Below the pieces are notes generated by a model that saw nothing but the letters and a program-made list of their open reading frames with translations, had not been told where the DNA came from and did no database searches. A DNA stretch of 64,000 nt from CAXBDP01 sp963974465. Its GTDB lineage: Bacteria; Bacteroidota; Bacteroidia; Cytophagales; Cyclobacteriaceae. The stretch is taken from the NCBI GenBank assembly GCA_049340005.1, contig JBMPIY010000008.1. One strand, given 5' to 3'. A program made the position numbers and the translations under genes. Shown one piece after another: positions 17,664 to 25,797 of this stretch. Position 1 is the stretch's first letter. Each line of letters starts with the position of its first letter.

Positions 17664-19328
17664 ATGAAAAAAATTTTACTTCCAAGTTTAGTTCTTTTAG
17701 CTTTCATATTTGGTTTTGGGGTTGCCAAATATCAAGGTGAAATCACTATTGAAAGCATAGCCGAAGCAGAGAAAATTTTTAACCTAGAATTCTCCGATGC
17801 AAAGCGCAATCAAATGCTCAATAGTCTTAAATCCAATCAGCGCTCTTTGGAAGCATTGCATGGATATGAGCTTGATAATAATACTCCTCCCGCAATGGTT
17901 TTCAATCCACTGCCAATTGGATTTGAGGGTCCTTCGCAGCAATCGGTTATTGATTGGAATATCCCAAACAATATTGACATGCCAGCAAATAAGGATGAAT
18001 TGGCATTTATGGGCATTGCTAAGCTAGCTTCCCTTATTCAAAACAGAAAAATCACTTCTGTAGAATTAACCCAATTCTTTATCAGTAGACTCAAAACCTA
18101 TGGCGATACACTAGAATGTGTGGTTACCATCACAGAGGATAGAGCAATGCAAATGGCTCAGAAGGCAGACAGAGAAATTGCTGCTGGAAATTACAAGGGG
18201 CCGCTTCATGGGATACCTTATGGAGTGAAGGATTTGTTTGCTGTGGAAGGGTACAAAACTACATGGGGAGCTATGCCTTACAAGGATCAAGTACGTGAAG
18301 AAACGGCTACTGTAGTGCAAAAACTTGATGAAGCAGGTGCAGTTTTAATTGCAAAACTTACACTTGGTGCTTTGGCAATGGGCGATGTTTGGTATGGTGG
18401 CGTGACCAAAAATCCATGGAATATGGAGCAAGGCTCAAGTGGTTCATCTGCTGGTTCGGCTTCGGCAGTGGCTGCTGGATTAGTGCCATTTGCTTTGGGA
18501 ACGGAGACACTAGGTTCGATTGTGTCGCCATCTACCCGCTGTGGTGTCACAGGCTTACGACCAACTTTTGGCAGGGTAAGTAGAGCAGGAGCAATGGCAC
18601 TTAGTTGGAGTATGGATAAAGTTGGTCCTATGACTCGAAGTGCAGAAGATTTAGCGATTGTTTTCGATGCAATACAAGGTGTGGATGGTTTGGATCCTTC
18701 ATTGATTCAGGCATCATTCAATCATAATTCCGATAAGGATTTGAGTCAACTGAAAGTGGGCTATATAAAAAGCTTTTTCGATGGGCAGTATAGAGGGAAT
18801 GAATTTGATAAGCAGGTGTTGAAGGATTTGGAGTCATTAGGTGTAGAATTGCGGGAGGTTCAGTGGAACTTTGATTTGCCAATTACAGCTCTAAGAATAA
18901 TTCTCAATGCCGAAGCTGGTGCAGCATTCGATGAATTGACTCGCTCAGGTATGGATAGTTTGCTAGTGGCTCAAAGCAATAATGCCTGGCCAAATATATT
19001 TCGATCTTCAAGGTTTATTTCCGCTGCCGATTATATCAACGCCAATAGAGTCCGTACCGAGTTAATTCAGCAAGTGAATGCCTTGATGCAGGATTATGAT
19101 GTAATTGTTACACCTAGCTACGGAGGAAGCCAATTACTTGTAACCAATCTTACCGGACAGCCATGTTTGGTCGCTCCAAATGGTTTTTTCGATAATGGAA
19201 GTCCATCAAGTATTTCATTTATCGGTAATCTATTCGAAGAGGAGAAATTGATTCAGCTGGCAAGTGCTTGGCAAGGAGTCACTGAGCATAATAAGCTCCA
19301 ACCTCCTTTGTTTGCGAGCAGCAAGTAA
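17664..19328 (+). CDS. Exported amidase (amidase signature family)
   Basis: The 554-residue protein has an N-terminal hydrophobic segment (residues 5-22), suggesting export or anchoring, then an amidase-signature domain. K189 in GVKDLF and the Ser/Gly loop at 257-265 (GSSGSSAGS) supply the Ser-Ser-Lys triad; FALGTETLGSIVSPS and LRPTFGRVS are also typical. It is not GatA, because it is exported and has no GatB/C neighbours. It probably hydrolyses an exogenous amide, of unknown identity. It contains two octamer copies. Confidence 0.88.
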   Translation: MKKILLPSLVLLAFIFGFGVAKYQGEITIESIAEAEKIFNLEFSDAKRNQMLNSLKSNQRSLEALHGYELDNNTPPAMVFNPLPIGFEGPSQQSVIDWNIPNNIDMPANKDELAFMGIAKLASLIQNRKITSVELTQFFISRLKTYGDTLECVVTITEDRAMQMAQKADREIAAGNYKGPLHGIPYGVKDLFAVEGYKTTWGAMPYKDQVREETATVVQKLDEAGAVLIAKLTLGALAMGDVWYGGVTKNPWNMEQGSSGSSAGSASAVAAGLVPFALGTETLGSIVSPSTRCGVTGLRPTFGRVSRAGAMALSWSMDKVGPMTRSAEDLAIVFDAIQGVDGLDPSLIQASFNHNSDKDLSQLKVGYIKSFFDGQYRGNEFDKQVLKDLESLGVELREVQWNFDLPITALRIILNAEAGAAFDELTRSGMDSLLVAQSNNAWPNIFRSSRFISAADYINANRVRTELIQQVNALMQDYDVIVTPSYGGSQLLVTNLTGQPCLVAPNGFFDNGSPSSISFIGNLFEEEKLIQLASAWQGVTEHNKLQPPLFASSK

Positions 19329-19335
19329 TTGAATA

Positions 19336-19947
19336 TTAAAATAGCTCTCCGATGAGCCATTTTTTATTTTGTTTCGAGCGTATAGTTATTAAGCCATCGG
19401 CTGTTGTCCTAATTTCTGAGGCTGATAACTGATTATACTTGCCTTCAATTTCAAGGATTTGATTTTCCCCCAATTTGAATTTCAATTGGGTTTGTTCAGG
19501 TAGCCACTTTTCAAATTTCAATTCATTGGGCAAGTGCCATTTGAAAGGATCACTGAAGATTATTATTTGCGAAGATGCTGATTCAAATAATTGAAAATCA
19601 ATAGTTAATGTATTTTCAGTGTCAAATACATTCAGATTCCTCCCGCCATTTTTTTCAATGATGCGTAGGGATTTTTCAATTAAATTATCGGTAAGCTCAA
19701 TTTCAAACAAATCGATATTCCACTGCATTTCGATCAAATTCAGAATCAATTCCCGATTCACTTTTTGACAAAGTACTGCGTCAATTTTTATTTCCTTATT
19801 AAGGACATCTGCAAATACATTTTCATGAACAATTACATATGGCGCCCATTCCAGCAAGGACTCCAATTTCCCAATACCCTCCTCCTCTAGCGAAAGAATA
19901 AGCAATGCCGGCTCTTGAAATTCCTTAACAAAATGATGGGAGGACAT
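19336..19947 (-). CDS. Probable thiamine pyrophosphokinase (divergent)
   Basis: The 203-residue cytosolic protein begins MSSHHFVKEFQEPALLIL and continues LLEWAPYVIVHENVFADVLNKEIKIDAVL. This layout is like the thiamine pyrophosphokinases found with TPP-riboswitch loci in Bacteroidota (the pnuT / TonB receptor / thiN-type set). The acidic catalytic motif of classical enzymes is degenerate here (KIDAVLCQK), so activity is uncertain. The main support is context: it lies 100 bases after the riboswitch-controlled TonB receptor on the same strand, although a hairpin terminator separates them. Otherwise it would be a hypothetical protein. Confidence 0.5.
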   Translation of the reverse strand: MSSHHFVKEFQEPALLILSLEEEGIGKLESLLEWAPYVIVHENVFADVLNKEIKIDAVLCQKVNRELILNLIEMQWNIDLFEIELTDNLIEKSLRIIEKNGGRNLNVFDTENTLTIDFQLFESASSQIIIFSDPFKWHLPNELKFEKWLPEQTQLKFKLGENQILEIEGKYNQLSASEIRTTADGLITIRSKQNKKWLIGELF

Positions 19948-19992
19948 TTAATTCATAGTTGATTTCTGCAATAATAAGAAATCAAGGGCAAT

Positions 19993-20026
19993 AAAAAAGG
20001 CTGACAGAATCTCTCCATCAGCCTTT
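19993..20026 (-). terminator. Hairpin terminator between receptor and downstream gene
   Basis: On the minus strand AAAGGCTGA (20018-20026) pairs with TCAGCCTTT (19996-20004), followed by a T run. It should end most transcripts of the TonB receptor before the kinase-like gene. Confidence 0.75.
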
Positions 20027-20046
20027 CAAATAAGTTTTAAATTTTA

Positions 20047-22497
20047 TCAGAAGTCAAAGCTAAGTCCGACCATGAAATTTCTGCCAGCCATAGGGTAGTA
20101 GAAGTTTTCTTGTACTCTTTCGCCGCCAGCGATATAGCCAAAGGTATAGCCATTTGGCTCGTACTCAATATCAAAAATATTGTTGAGCATAAAAGTGAAT
20201 CGAGTACTTTTGATATGTTTGGATCTAAGCAAATAATTAAAGCGCAAGTTTTGGACAAAAAATGCATCCAATTTTCGATTTTGGTTGGAAGTGTTATCCA
20301 AAAATTGATCACCTACATACTTATTTGCCAAGGCAATTTCGAAATCGCGGGAGGGTTGATAAGCTAGTGTAGCCCCACCAACCCATTCTGGACTTAGCGC
20401 AATGTCAGTATTGCCATGAGCTATTTCTTGCTGACCTCCCGCATCATAATCGTCTACAAATTCTACGAAATCAATGATTTTATTTTTACTCCAAGCAAGA
20501 TTAGCGGCCAAATTCCATTTACTATTCAATTGGAAACTACCATCCAATTCGATTCCTGCTCTATAGCTGTCATCTACATTGGTACGGTTGTATGCGCCAA
20601 CGTCATTTACTTGACCAGTTATTACCAATTGATCTTTGTATAACATCAAAAAGTGATTTGCTGTAAAACTGAATCGCTCATTTCTCCAGCGTATTCCTGC
20701 TTCCACATTTTGCATTGACTCCGCTTTTGGCCTGCTATCAGGTGTAGATTCAGTCAGGTCATTACGAATAGGCTCTCTATTTCCGATGCTGTAACTAGCA
20801 TAAAGCATGGTGTTGGCATTTGCTTCGAATGTTGCGCCAGCTTTTGGATTGAAGAAAGCATAATCAACTTCCTGTGTGATGTTATTTAGATTGCGGTCAA
20901 AACCTAAGAATGTGTAATTTATGGTTCGCAATTGTAGATCGCCAAAAAGATTGAATTTTTCACTGAGTTGATAATTTGCTTTGGTAAATAAGTTAAAATC
21001 TGTTTTGAGGCCGTTGTTATCGTAATATCGATCGCCGGGAGTGATAGAATTTCCAAGGAATCTTCCCCAAATTACTTCTCCAAAATGATCACCATCATAT
21101 CTATTCCATGCACCACCAACAGTAACTTCTAGCTTATCATCTGGACGATAAGTTCCGCTGAAAGTGGTTCCGTAGAAATGATTGTCGAGCCATCTGCGTC
21201 TAACCAAATCGCTACGGCTTATGGTTTCCTCACCGATTGTGATATTGGGTAAATTATAATTAGACAGTCGGTCATTAAATCTGAATTGCTCGAAATAGCC
21301 TCGCCCACGAGTGTAGTGTAGAGCTGCATTGAAAGTAAATTGTGGATTTGCTTCCAAAGCATATATTAGCTGATAATGATCTTGTTGATAGTTATCTACT
21401 TGATTATTGTACTCATAGAAATTGTAAGTTCGGCTATCACTATTTAGCAAGTTTTCTTGCTGCTGTTCATTTAAGCCATTTCGCTCAATATAAGCCAACA
21501 TCTCTTCACGATCTCCTCTAAGCCTCGATTCGGGAGTTCCCTCCCAAGCTTGGTATGTTTCTTCAGCTCCAGAAAATACATTTAGCTTCAAAAGGCTTTT
21601 TTTGCCATGTAGGCCAGCAGATAGATAAAATGACTTTAAGTCTGATCTAGCTCTATCAAGAAAGCCATCTGATGAAATTTTTGACAAACGTGCATCGAAA
21701 GTAAATTTTTCGTCGATCAATCCAGTGCCAACTCTTACCGTATTTTTCCAGCTATTAAATGAACCAAAAGAATTGTCAATCTGGGCATAAGCATCCTGAT
21801 TGATTGGATCGGTTTGGATATTGATAGAAGCACCAAATGCAGCAGCTCCGTTGGTAGAAGTGCCTACGCCGCGCTGTATTTGTATATTCTCCACCGACGA
21901 TGCAAAGTCGGGCATATTTACCCAAAATACACCATGAGATTCAGAATCGTTAATTGGGATTCCATTCACCGTAACATTCACTCTTGTGGCGTCGCTGCCG
22001 CGTATTCTGAGACCTGTATATCCAATTCCAGCACCCGCATCAGAATGTGTCACAATTGAAGGAGTTTGGTCAAGAAGCATAGGGATATCTTGTCCCAAAT
22101 TCTGCTTTTGAATTTCCTTTCTGTTGACTGTGGTGAATGTTGCAGGCGTTTTTTGTGAAGCTCTAGTTGCAAAAACAATTACTTCTTGACCAAGTAATTC
22201 ACTCTGTTCTAATTCGAAGATTGCATTTCCACTTGTACTATTTTGTACAGTTTGGGTCAGTGTTTTGTAACCTACGTAGGAGATTTTAAGGGTGAATTCG
22301 CTTTCTGGAGCATTGGAAATAATGAAATTACCTTCTAAATCAGAAACTGCTCCAAAACGAGTTCCTTCAATAGTGATGTTGGCATTAGGTAATGCCATTT
22401 TAGTTTCCTTGTCTATGACCCTACCTTCAAATGAGGTTTGGGCAAAGGAAACAATAGAGCCAAGGCAAATTGCCAGGCAGATGACGTACTTAAACAT
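20047..22497 (-). CDS. TonB-dependent outer-membrane receptor, probably for thiamine
   Basis: This is a full-length receptor (816 residues from ATG 22497; an in-frame ATG at 22521 would put eight extra residues before a good signal peptide and lies in the riboswitch expression region). After the signal peptide there is a carboxypeptidase-regulatory-like domain (GRVIDKETKMALPNANITIEGTRFGAVSDLEGNF), a plug (PMLLDQTPSIV, GLRIRGSD, RVNVTVNGIPI) and a 22-strand barrel ending MVGLSFDF. The TPP riboswitch immediately upstream indicates that thiamine or a thiamine phosphate is the substrate, imported with TonB energy. Confidence 0.92.
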   Translation of the reverse strand: MFKYVICLAICLGSIVSFAQTSFEGRVIDKETKMALPNANITIEGTRFGAVSDLEGNFIISNAPESEFTLKISYVGYKTLTQTVQNSTSGNAIFELEQSELLGQEVIVFATRASQKTPATFTTVNRKEIQKQNLGQDIPMLLDQTPSIVTHSDAGAGIGYTGLRIRGSDATRVNVTVNGIPINDSESHGVFWVNMPDFASSVENIQIQRGVGTSTNGAAAFGASINIQTDPINQDAYAQIDNSFGSFNSWKNTVRVGTGLIDEKFTFDARLSKISSDGFLDRARSDLKSFYLSAGLHGKKSLLKLNVFSGAEETYQAWEGTPESRLRGDREEMLAYIERNGLNEQQQENLLNSDSRTYNFYEYNNQVDNYQQDHYQLIYALEANPQFTFNAALHYTRGRGYFEQFRFNDRLSNYNLPNITIGEETISRSDLVRRRWLDNHFYGTTFSGTYRPDDKLEVTVGGAWNRYDGDHFGEVIWGRFLGNSITPGDRYYDNNGLKTDFNLFTKANYQLSEKFNLFGDLQLRTINYTFLGFDRNLNNITQEVDYAFFNPKAGATFEANANTMLYASYSIGNREPIRNDLTESTPDSRPKAESMQNVEAGIRWRNERFSFTANHFLMLYKDQLVITGQVNDVGAYNRTNVDDSYRAGIELDGSFQLNSKWNLAANLAWSKNKIIDFVEFVDDYDAGGQQEIAHGNTDIALSPEWVGGATLAYQPSRDFEIALANKYVGDQFLDNTSNQNRKLDAFFVQNLRFNYLLRSKHIKSTRFTFMLNNIFDIEYEPNGYTFGYIAGGERVQENFYYPMAGRNFMVGLSFDF

Positions 22498-22524
22498 GTT
22501 AGAAATTTTTAGGTGAAACATTGC

Positions 22525-22549
22525 GAAGCATCCAAGGGGCAGACGCTTC
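22525..22549 (-). promoter_or_regulatory. Hairpin in the riboswitch expression region
   Basis: GAAGCGTC and GATGCTTC form an 8-pair stem (one G-U) with loop TGCCCCTTG. The loop's CCCCTT is complementary to AAGGGG at the 5' edge of the TPP aptamer, so the hairpin could sense aptamer folding. Confidence 0.4.
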
Positions 22550-22560
22550 CTTTAGTTGTT

Positions 22561-22645
22561 TTACCATACCTCCCTTCGACCGCATTACCGGCATCAGGTT
22601 CAATGGGTATAATCTCAGCCCGTATATTTGGGGCACCCCTTTATT
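22561..22645 (-). promoter_or_regulatory. TPP (thiamine pyrophosphate) riboswitch, THI element
   Basis: Reading the minus strand, the aptamer shows all conserved blocks in order: GGGGTGCC, GGGCTGAGAT, ATACCCATTGAACCTGAT, CCGGTAATGCGG and TCGAAGGGA. It starts a few bases after a consensus promoter and ends about 65 bases before the receptor start, so it controls the TonB receptor gene. Binding of TPP is expected to shut off expression. The arms that would form P1 pair weakly. Confidence 0.96.
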
Positions 22646-22651
22646 CTGTCG

Positions 22652-22682
22652 CAAATGTACGCCTAATTGTTTTTAGTGCAAA
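22652..22682 (-). promoter_or_regulatory. Consensus promoter driving the TPP riboswitch
   Basis: On the minus strand TTTG (22679-22682), a 19-base spacer and TACATTTG (22652-22659) match the Bacteroidota promoter consensus exactly. The -33 element lies inside the end of the upstream kinase gene. Transcription should begin near 22646, just before the aptamer. Confidence 0.8.
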
Positions 22683-23182
22683 TTTCCAATCACTTTTAAA
22701 GCACTTTCGAGTCTTTCGTTTTCTTTTCCTTTTATGATTGTATAAGGGAGTCTTCTTTTCTTACACTCCTCATGATATATATTGAAAAAGTAGTTTCTAA
22801 GCTCGGGATGTTCTCTTTGAGGATCTTCCACCCAGGGCAAGTCAATATACATCAAGAAATAATGATCGTAGGTTCTAGTTCTCAATTCTCTTTCGATCCA
22901 ACCTTCCACTTGTTTGAAACGGTGTAAGCTCCAAATTTTGATTACTGTAAGGTCTGTATCACAAATCAAAAGAGGAGGCTTAGTTTCCGCTAATTTATCT
23001 TCGCTTTCAATTTGCCCTTTGGCTATTTCAGATAAGTCGCTGTATTTATATTCTCTATTTAGGTTTTTAAGATATTCACGAGCAAATTCAGGGACTAACG
23101 GAAATGAGAGTTCATTTGATAGCTGATTTGCAAGAGTACTTTTGCCCGTTGATTCAGGGCCAATGATGGCAATTTTTTTCAT
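22673..23182 (-). CDS. NadR-like P-loop kinase (AAA ATPase)
   Basis: From ATG 23182 the protein has 169 residues and starts MKKIAIIGPESTGKSTLA, with the Walker A motif directly at the N-terminus. The family (NadR C-terminal domain / Ttd14-like) includes ribosylnicotinamide kinases. Other features are PEFAREYLK and a Walker B-like LLICDTDLT. It overlaps the PnuC-type transporter gene by ATGA, so the two are coupled. By analogy with NadR/PnuC the pair would trap an imported vitamin by phosphorylation, and here the riboswitch context raises the question whether that vitamin is thiamine or nicotinamide riboside. Confidence 0.85.
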   Translation of the reverse strand: MKKIAIIGPESTGKSTLANQLSNELSFPLVPEFAREYLKNLNREYKYSDLSEIAKGQIESEDKLAETKPPLLICDTDLTVIKIWSLHRFKQVEGWIERELRTRTYDHYFLMYIDLPWVEDPQREHPELRNYFFNIYHEECKKRRLPYTIIKGKENERLESALKVIGNLH

Positions 23183-23796
23183 AAATTCTTCTGGATACTT
23201 AATTCTCGACGCCATCTGGTAAAACCCATAATGGCAAGGATTAAAAAAATTAAAAATTGAAAGGAGGTTAACATAAGCCCTTTGTAAAAATATAACGGAA
23301 TTGAAAGCAGATTAGTGAAAATCCACGCAATCCAATTTTCTATTTTCTTCTTTGCCATCAAAAGCATTGCCACAAAAGCCATAGAAGTAGTGAGTGCATC
23401 CCAATAGGGAACGTCACTGTCTGTAAAATTGATTAATGAATATGCAATAAGAATAAATGAACCGATGAGTGTTGCAATGCTTATTATCCACTCCTTTGTG
23501 CTGTTAGTCGTGATTGGTAAAAAGTTATTATTCGAATCCTTTCTCGACCATAGGTACCAACCGTAAATACTCATGATGAAATAATATGCATTAATACCTA
23601 CATCAGCATATAATTTGGCGCCAAAACAAATGTATACGTAAATCAGTACGCTAATAATTCCCGTTGGGAATACAAGAATGTTTTCAAGTCTTGAATACCA
23701 AACACTTAGTAATCCAAAGAATACTGCCGTAGCTTCGAGTAAGGTCAAATGCTGGATACCTTCACGCAAACCTTCCCAGATTCCAATTCCTTCCAT
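23179..23796 (-). CDS. pnuT: PnuC/PnuT family vitamin transporter
   Basis: The 205-residue inner-membrane protein has about seven helices and the PnuC-family phrases WYSRLENILVFPTGIISVLIYVYICFGAKLYAD, NAYYFIMSIYGWYLW and MLLMAKKKIENWIAWI. The family carries nicotinamide riboside (PnuC), thiamine (PnuT) and riboflavin (PnuX) by facilitated diffusion. Next to a TPP-riboswitch-controlled receptor, PnuT is the more likely role, but the gene itself is not behind the riboswitch. Its stop overlaps the start of the NadR-like kinase gene. Confidence 0.85.
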   Translation of the reverse strand: MEGIGIWEGLREGIQHLTLLEATAVFFGLLSVWYSRLENILVFPTGIISVLIYVYICFGAKLYADVGINAYYFIMSIYGWYLWSRKDSNNNFLPITTNSTKEWIISIATLIGSFILIAYSLINFTDSDVPYWDALTTSMAFVAMLLMAKKKIENWIAWIFTNLLSIPLYFYKGLMLTSFQFLIFLILAIMGFTRWRRELSIQKNL

Positions 23797-24141
23797 CCCG
23801 CAAAAATAGCGTAATGTTTAGTCGTAATTACAAACAGAAGATTATTTCGAAAAAGATTTTAAAAATGTGCCATTCAAATCAAGATTTCACTTTTTAATAT
23901 AAAGGCTAGAAAAAACAAATTCTAATTACTTAAATTGTACCTCCTTTAAATGGAATGGCTTGAAGCAATTTTTATTTCGAATGGGATCGCTTTAATGTGA
24001 TGATTTAGTAAATGAATTTTGCGAGAGTTTTATTCTGTTTTTCTGTTCAAAATCAAAACAATATTAAGAGTTTAAGAGATTATTAGTTAAATTTGGAGCT
24101 TGTTTTGCTCTATCACAATTATTAACTGGCATAACGGAGAA
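23797..24141. other. Divergent intergenic region, pnuT and TPR protein
   Basis: These 345 AT-rich bases carry the pnuT promoter at the left and a -7-like TAAATTTG at 24088-24095 for the rightward gene. I see no other coding or structured element. Confidence 0.5.
23801..23834 (-). promoter_or_regulatory. Promoter of pnuT, nearly leaderless
   Basis: TTTG (23831-23834), a 22-base spacer and TATTTTTG (23801-23808) fit the Bacteroidota consensus. Only four bases (CGGG) separate it from the ATG, so the transcript may have no leader. Confidence 0.6.
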
Positions 24142-25467
24142 ATGAAAATGAAAAAAGTATTAGCAATTGTAGCGTTTTTTGTTGTGGGGATTTTTTCTAC
24201 TCCACTTTTTGCGCAAGGTGGTTTCAACTGGCCTCCAGATGAAACATTAGCGCAATCAGCGAAGGAAAAATATGTGTTGCATACCGACTCTAGGAAGATG
24301 GGTGATTACACTACGGCTCACTCTACTTTAGTGTGGTTGTTGAAAAATACGCCTGAACTTAGTGAATCACTATATATATCAGGCTATAAAGTATTCGAAG
24401 AAATGGCTGATGTAGAGGAAAGCGAAAAAAGGAAGTATGAGCTCCAAGATTCAGCTCTCTTATTATATGATTTGAGGGCTAAGTACTATGGTAATGAAGC
24501 CAGTATTCTGAATAGAAAACTTCTTCAAGAATATAAGTACTATGCAAATAGGTCAAATAAACTACAAGAATTAGTTAATGACTATACTAGATTATTTGAA
24601 ATTGCTCCAATATCAGAAATCAATGATTACCATATGTTAACTTACATGGATGCAGTTCGTCGTAATCAGAAAAATAATGGAGGGTCGTTAACAGATCCTG
24701 AAATTATGGCCATTTATGACAAAGTAATGGTTGTATACGAGGAGAAAATGTCCACAGCTAAGAATAAGCCACAACTGGAAGAAATGAAGGGTCAGATTGA
24801 TGGTATTCTTGCCGATATGGTAACTATTGACTGTAATTTCATTGACACTCAATTGGGTGACAAACTGAGAGCAAATCCAACTGATTTGGAAATGGCTAAG
24901 AAGATATTCAGTTATTCAATAACTGCATCTTGTACCGAGACTGATATCTTTACGCAAGCAGCTAAAGTTTATTATGAAAGTGAACCTCAATTAGCTGTTG
25001 CTAGAGTTTTAGCAAATAGAGCTATAAAAGAAGAAAACTATGATGAAGGTTTGAAATATCTGAATGATGCAATTGAGATGTCAGAAGATAATGCAGAGCA
25101 AGGTGAATTGACTATGAGAATAGCTGATATCGCATCATTTAGAAATGAAAAAGGTAAAGCGAGAGAGCTTTATTTAAAAGCAGCTCAAATTGACCCTTCG
25201 TTGAAAGAAGCTTATTCAAAAATTGGTGATTTGATTCTTGGAAGCTATGATCAGTGTAAGAAAGAGCAAAGTAGAGTAGATGACAGAGCCATATTTATTG
25301 CCGCTTATGAATATTATGTAAGAGGTGGAAATGGTCAAAGAGCAGCTCAAATGAAAGAACAATTCCCTACTGCAGAGATGATCTTTACAGAAGGTAGAGC
25401 AGTTGGTGAAGAAGTGAGAGTAGGATGTTGGATTGGAATGACAGTGAAAATTCAAAAAGCTGATTGA
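24142..25467 (+). CDS. Exported TPR-like protein of unknown function
   Basis: I start at ATG 24142, preceded by GGAG, which gives a clean signal peptide ending FAQGG; the longer frame from 24100 adds 14 residues that spoil it. The 441-residue mature protein is helical, with TPR-like stretches (for example KTPELSESLYISGYKVFEEMA and residues 290-370: YDEGLKYLNDAIEMSEDNAEQGEL). Cysteines occur in the second half (VTIDCNF, ITASCTE, YDQCKK, VGCWIG). It is probably periplasmic, its function is not recognised, and it ends before a strong terminator. Confidence 0.75.
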   Translation: MKMKKVLAIVAFFVVGIFSTPLFAQGGFNWPPDETLAQSAKEKYVLHTDSRKMGDYTTAHSTLVWLLKNTPELSESLYISGYKVFEEMADVEESEKRKYELQDSALLLYDLRAKYYGNEASILNRKLLQEYKYYANRSNKLQELVNDYTRLFEIAPISEINDYHMLTYMDAVRRNQKNNGGSLTDPEIMAIYDKVMVVYEEKMSTAKNKPQLEEMKGQIDGILADMVTIDCNFIDTQLGDKLRANPTDLEMAKKIFSYSITASCTETDIFTQAAKVYYESEPQLAVARVLANRAIKEENYDEGLKYLNDAIEMSEDNAEQGELTMRIADIASFRNEKGKARELYLKAAQIDPSLKEAYSKIGDLILGSYDQCKKEQSRVDDRAIFIAAYEYYVRGGNGQRAAQMKEQFPTAEMIFTEGRAVGEEVRVGCWIGMTVKIQKAD

Positions 25468-25489
25468 TCCTCAGTAATATAGTATAAAC

Positions 25490-25516
25490 AAAAAAGCCGC
25501 AATCTGCGGCTTTTTT
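25490..25516. terminator. Strong bidirectional terminator
   Basis: Twelve bases at 25490-25501 (six A, then GCCGCA) pair perfectly with 25505-25516 around a 3-base loop. A and T tracts on both sides let it work for the TPR gene and for the small minus-strand gene. Confidence 0.9.
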
Positions 25517-25546
25517 GTTTTAAAGAAAAACGAAACGATTGACGAG

Positions 25547-25654
25547 TTAATTCTTAATGTCGTGTGGGTTATTACTAATTTTCTTATTTGGAAAAATCCA
25601 GATAGATAAAATTGCTAGTATAAAAAGCGCAATAATTAAAAAGAGCATTGCCAT
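25547..25654 (-). CDS. Small single-pass membrane protein, 35 residues
   Basis: A short minus-strand frame starts MAMLFLIIALFILAI, has one hydrophobic helix (residues 3-21), then a positively charged tail (NKKISNN). A TACTTTTG promoter -7 element lies at 25678-25685, giving an 18-base leader, and a bidirectional terminator lies 30 bases beyond its stop. I recognise no family. It is a reasonable small-protein gene, but its length alone allows chance. Confidence 0.45.
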   Translation of the reverse strand: MAMLFLIIALFILAILSIWIFPNKKISNNPHDIKN

Positions 25655-25677
25655 GATTCAGAAATTTTTGTTCTGGG

Positions 25678-25685
25678 CAAAAGTA
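25678..25685 (-). promoter_or_regulatory. -7 promoter element before the 35-residue gene
   Basis: On the minus strand TACTTTTG fits TAnnTTTG exactly. No -33 TTTG lies at standard spacing. Confidence 0.35.
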
Positions 25686-25754
25686 ATAAAAACTTACAAA
25701 TTATTGGCTTAAAAAATTATTTACATTCATGCCGTACTATTAGGAACTTATGTC

Positions 25755-25762
25755 TAATTTTG
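25755..25762 (+). promoter_or_regulatory. -7 promoter element before guaB
   Basis: TAATTTTG fits TAnnTTTG and would start RNA near 25767. This supports the guaB start at 25798 instead of 25750. Confidence 0.4.
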
Positions 25763-25797
25763 TCCGGCAAATAAGGAATCCATTAGAATTATTTGCT

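Noticed and set aside
22498..22521. Upstream ATG for the TonB receptor
   Set aside because: It would put eight residues before a good signal peptide and lies next to the riboswitch hairpin; ATG 22497 fits better.
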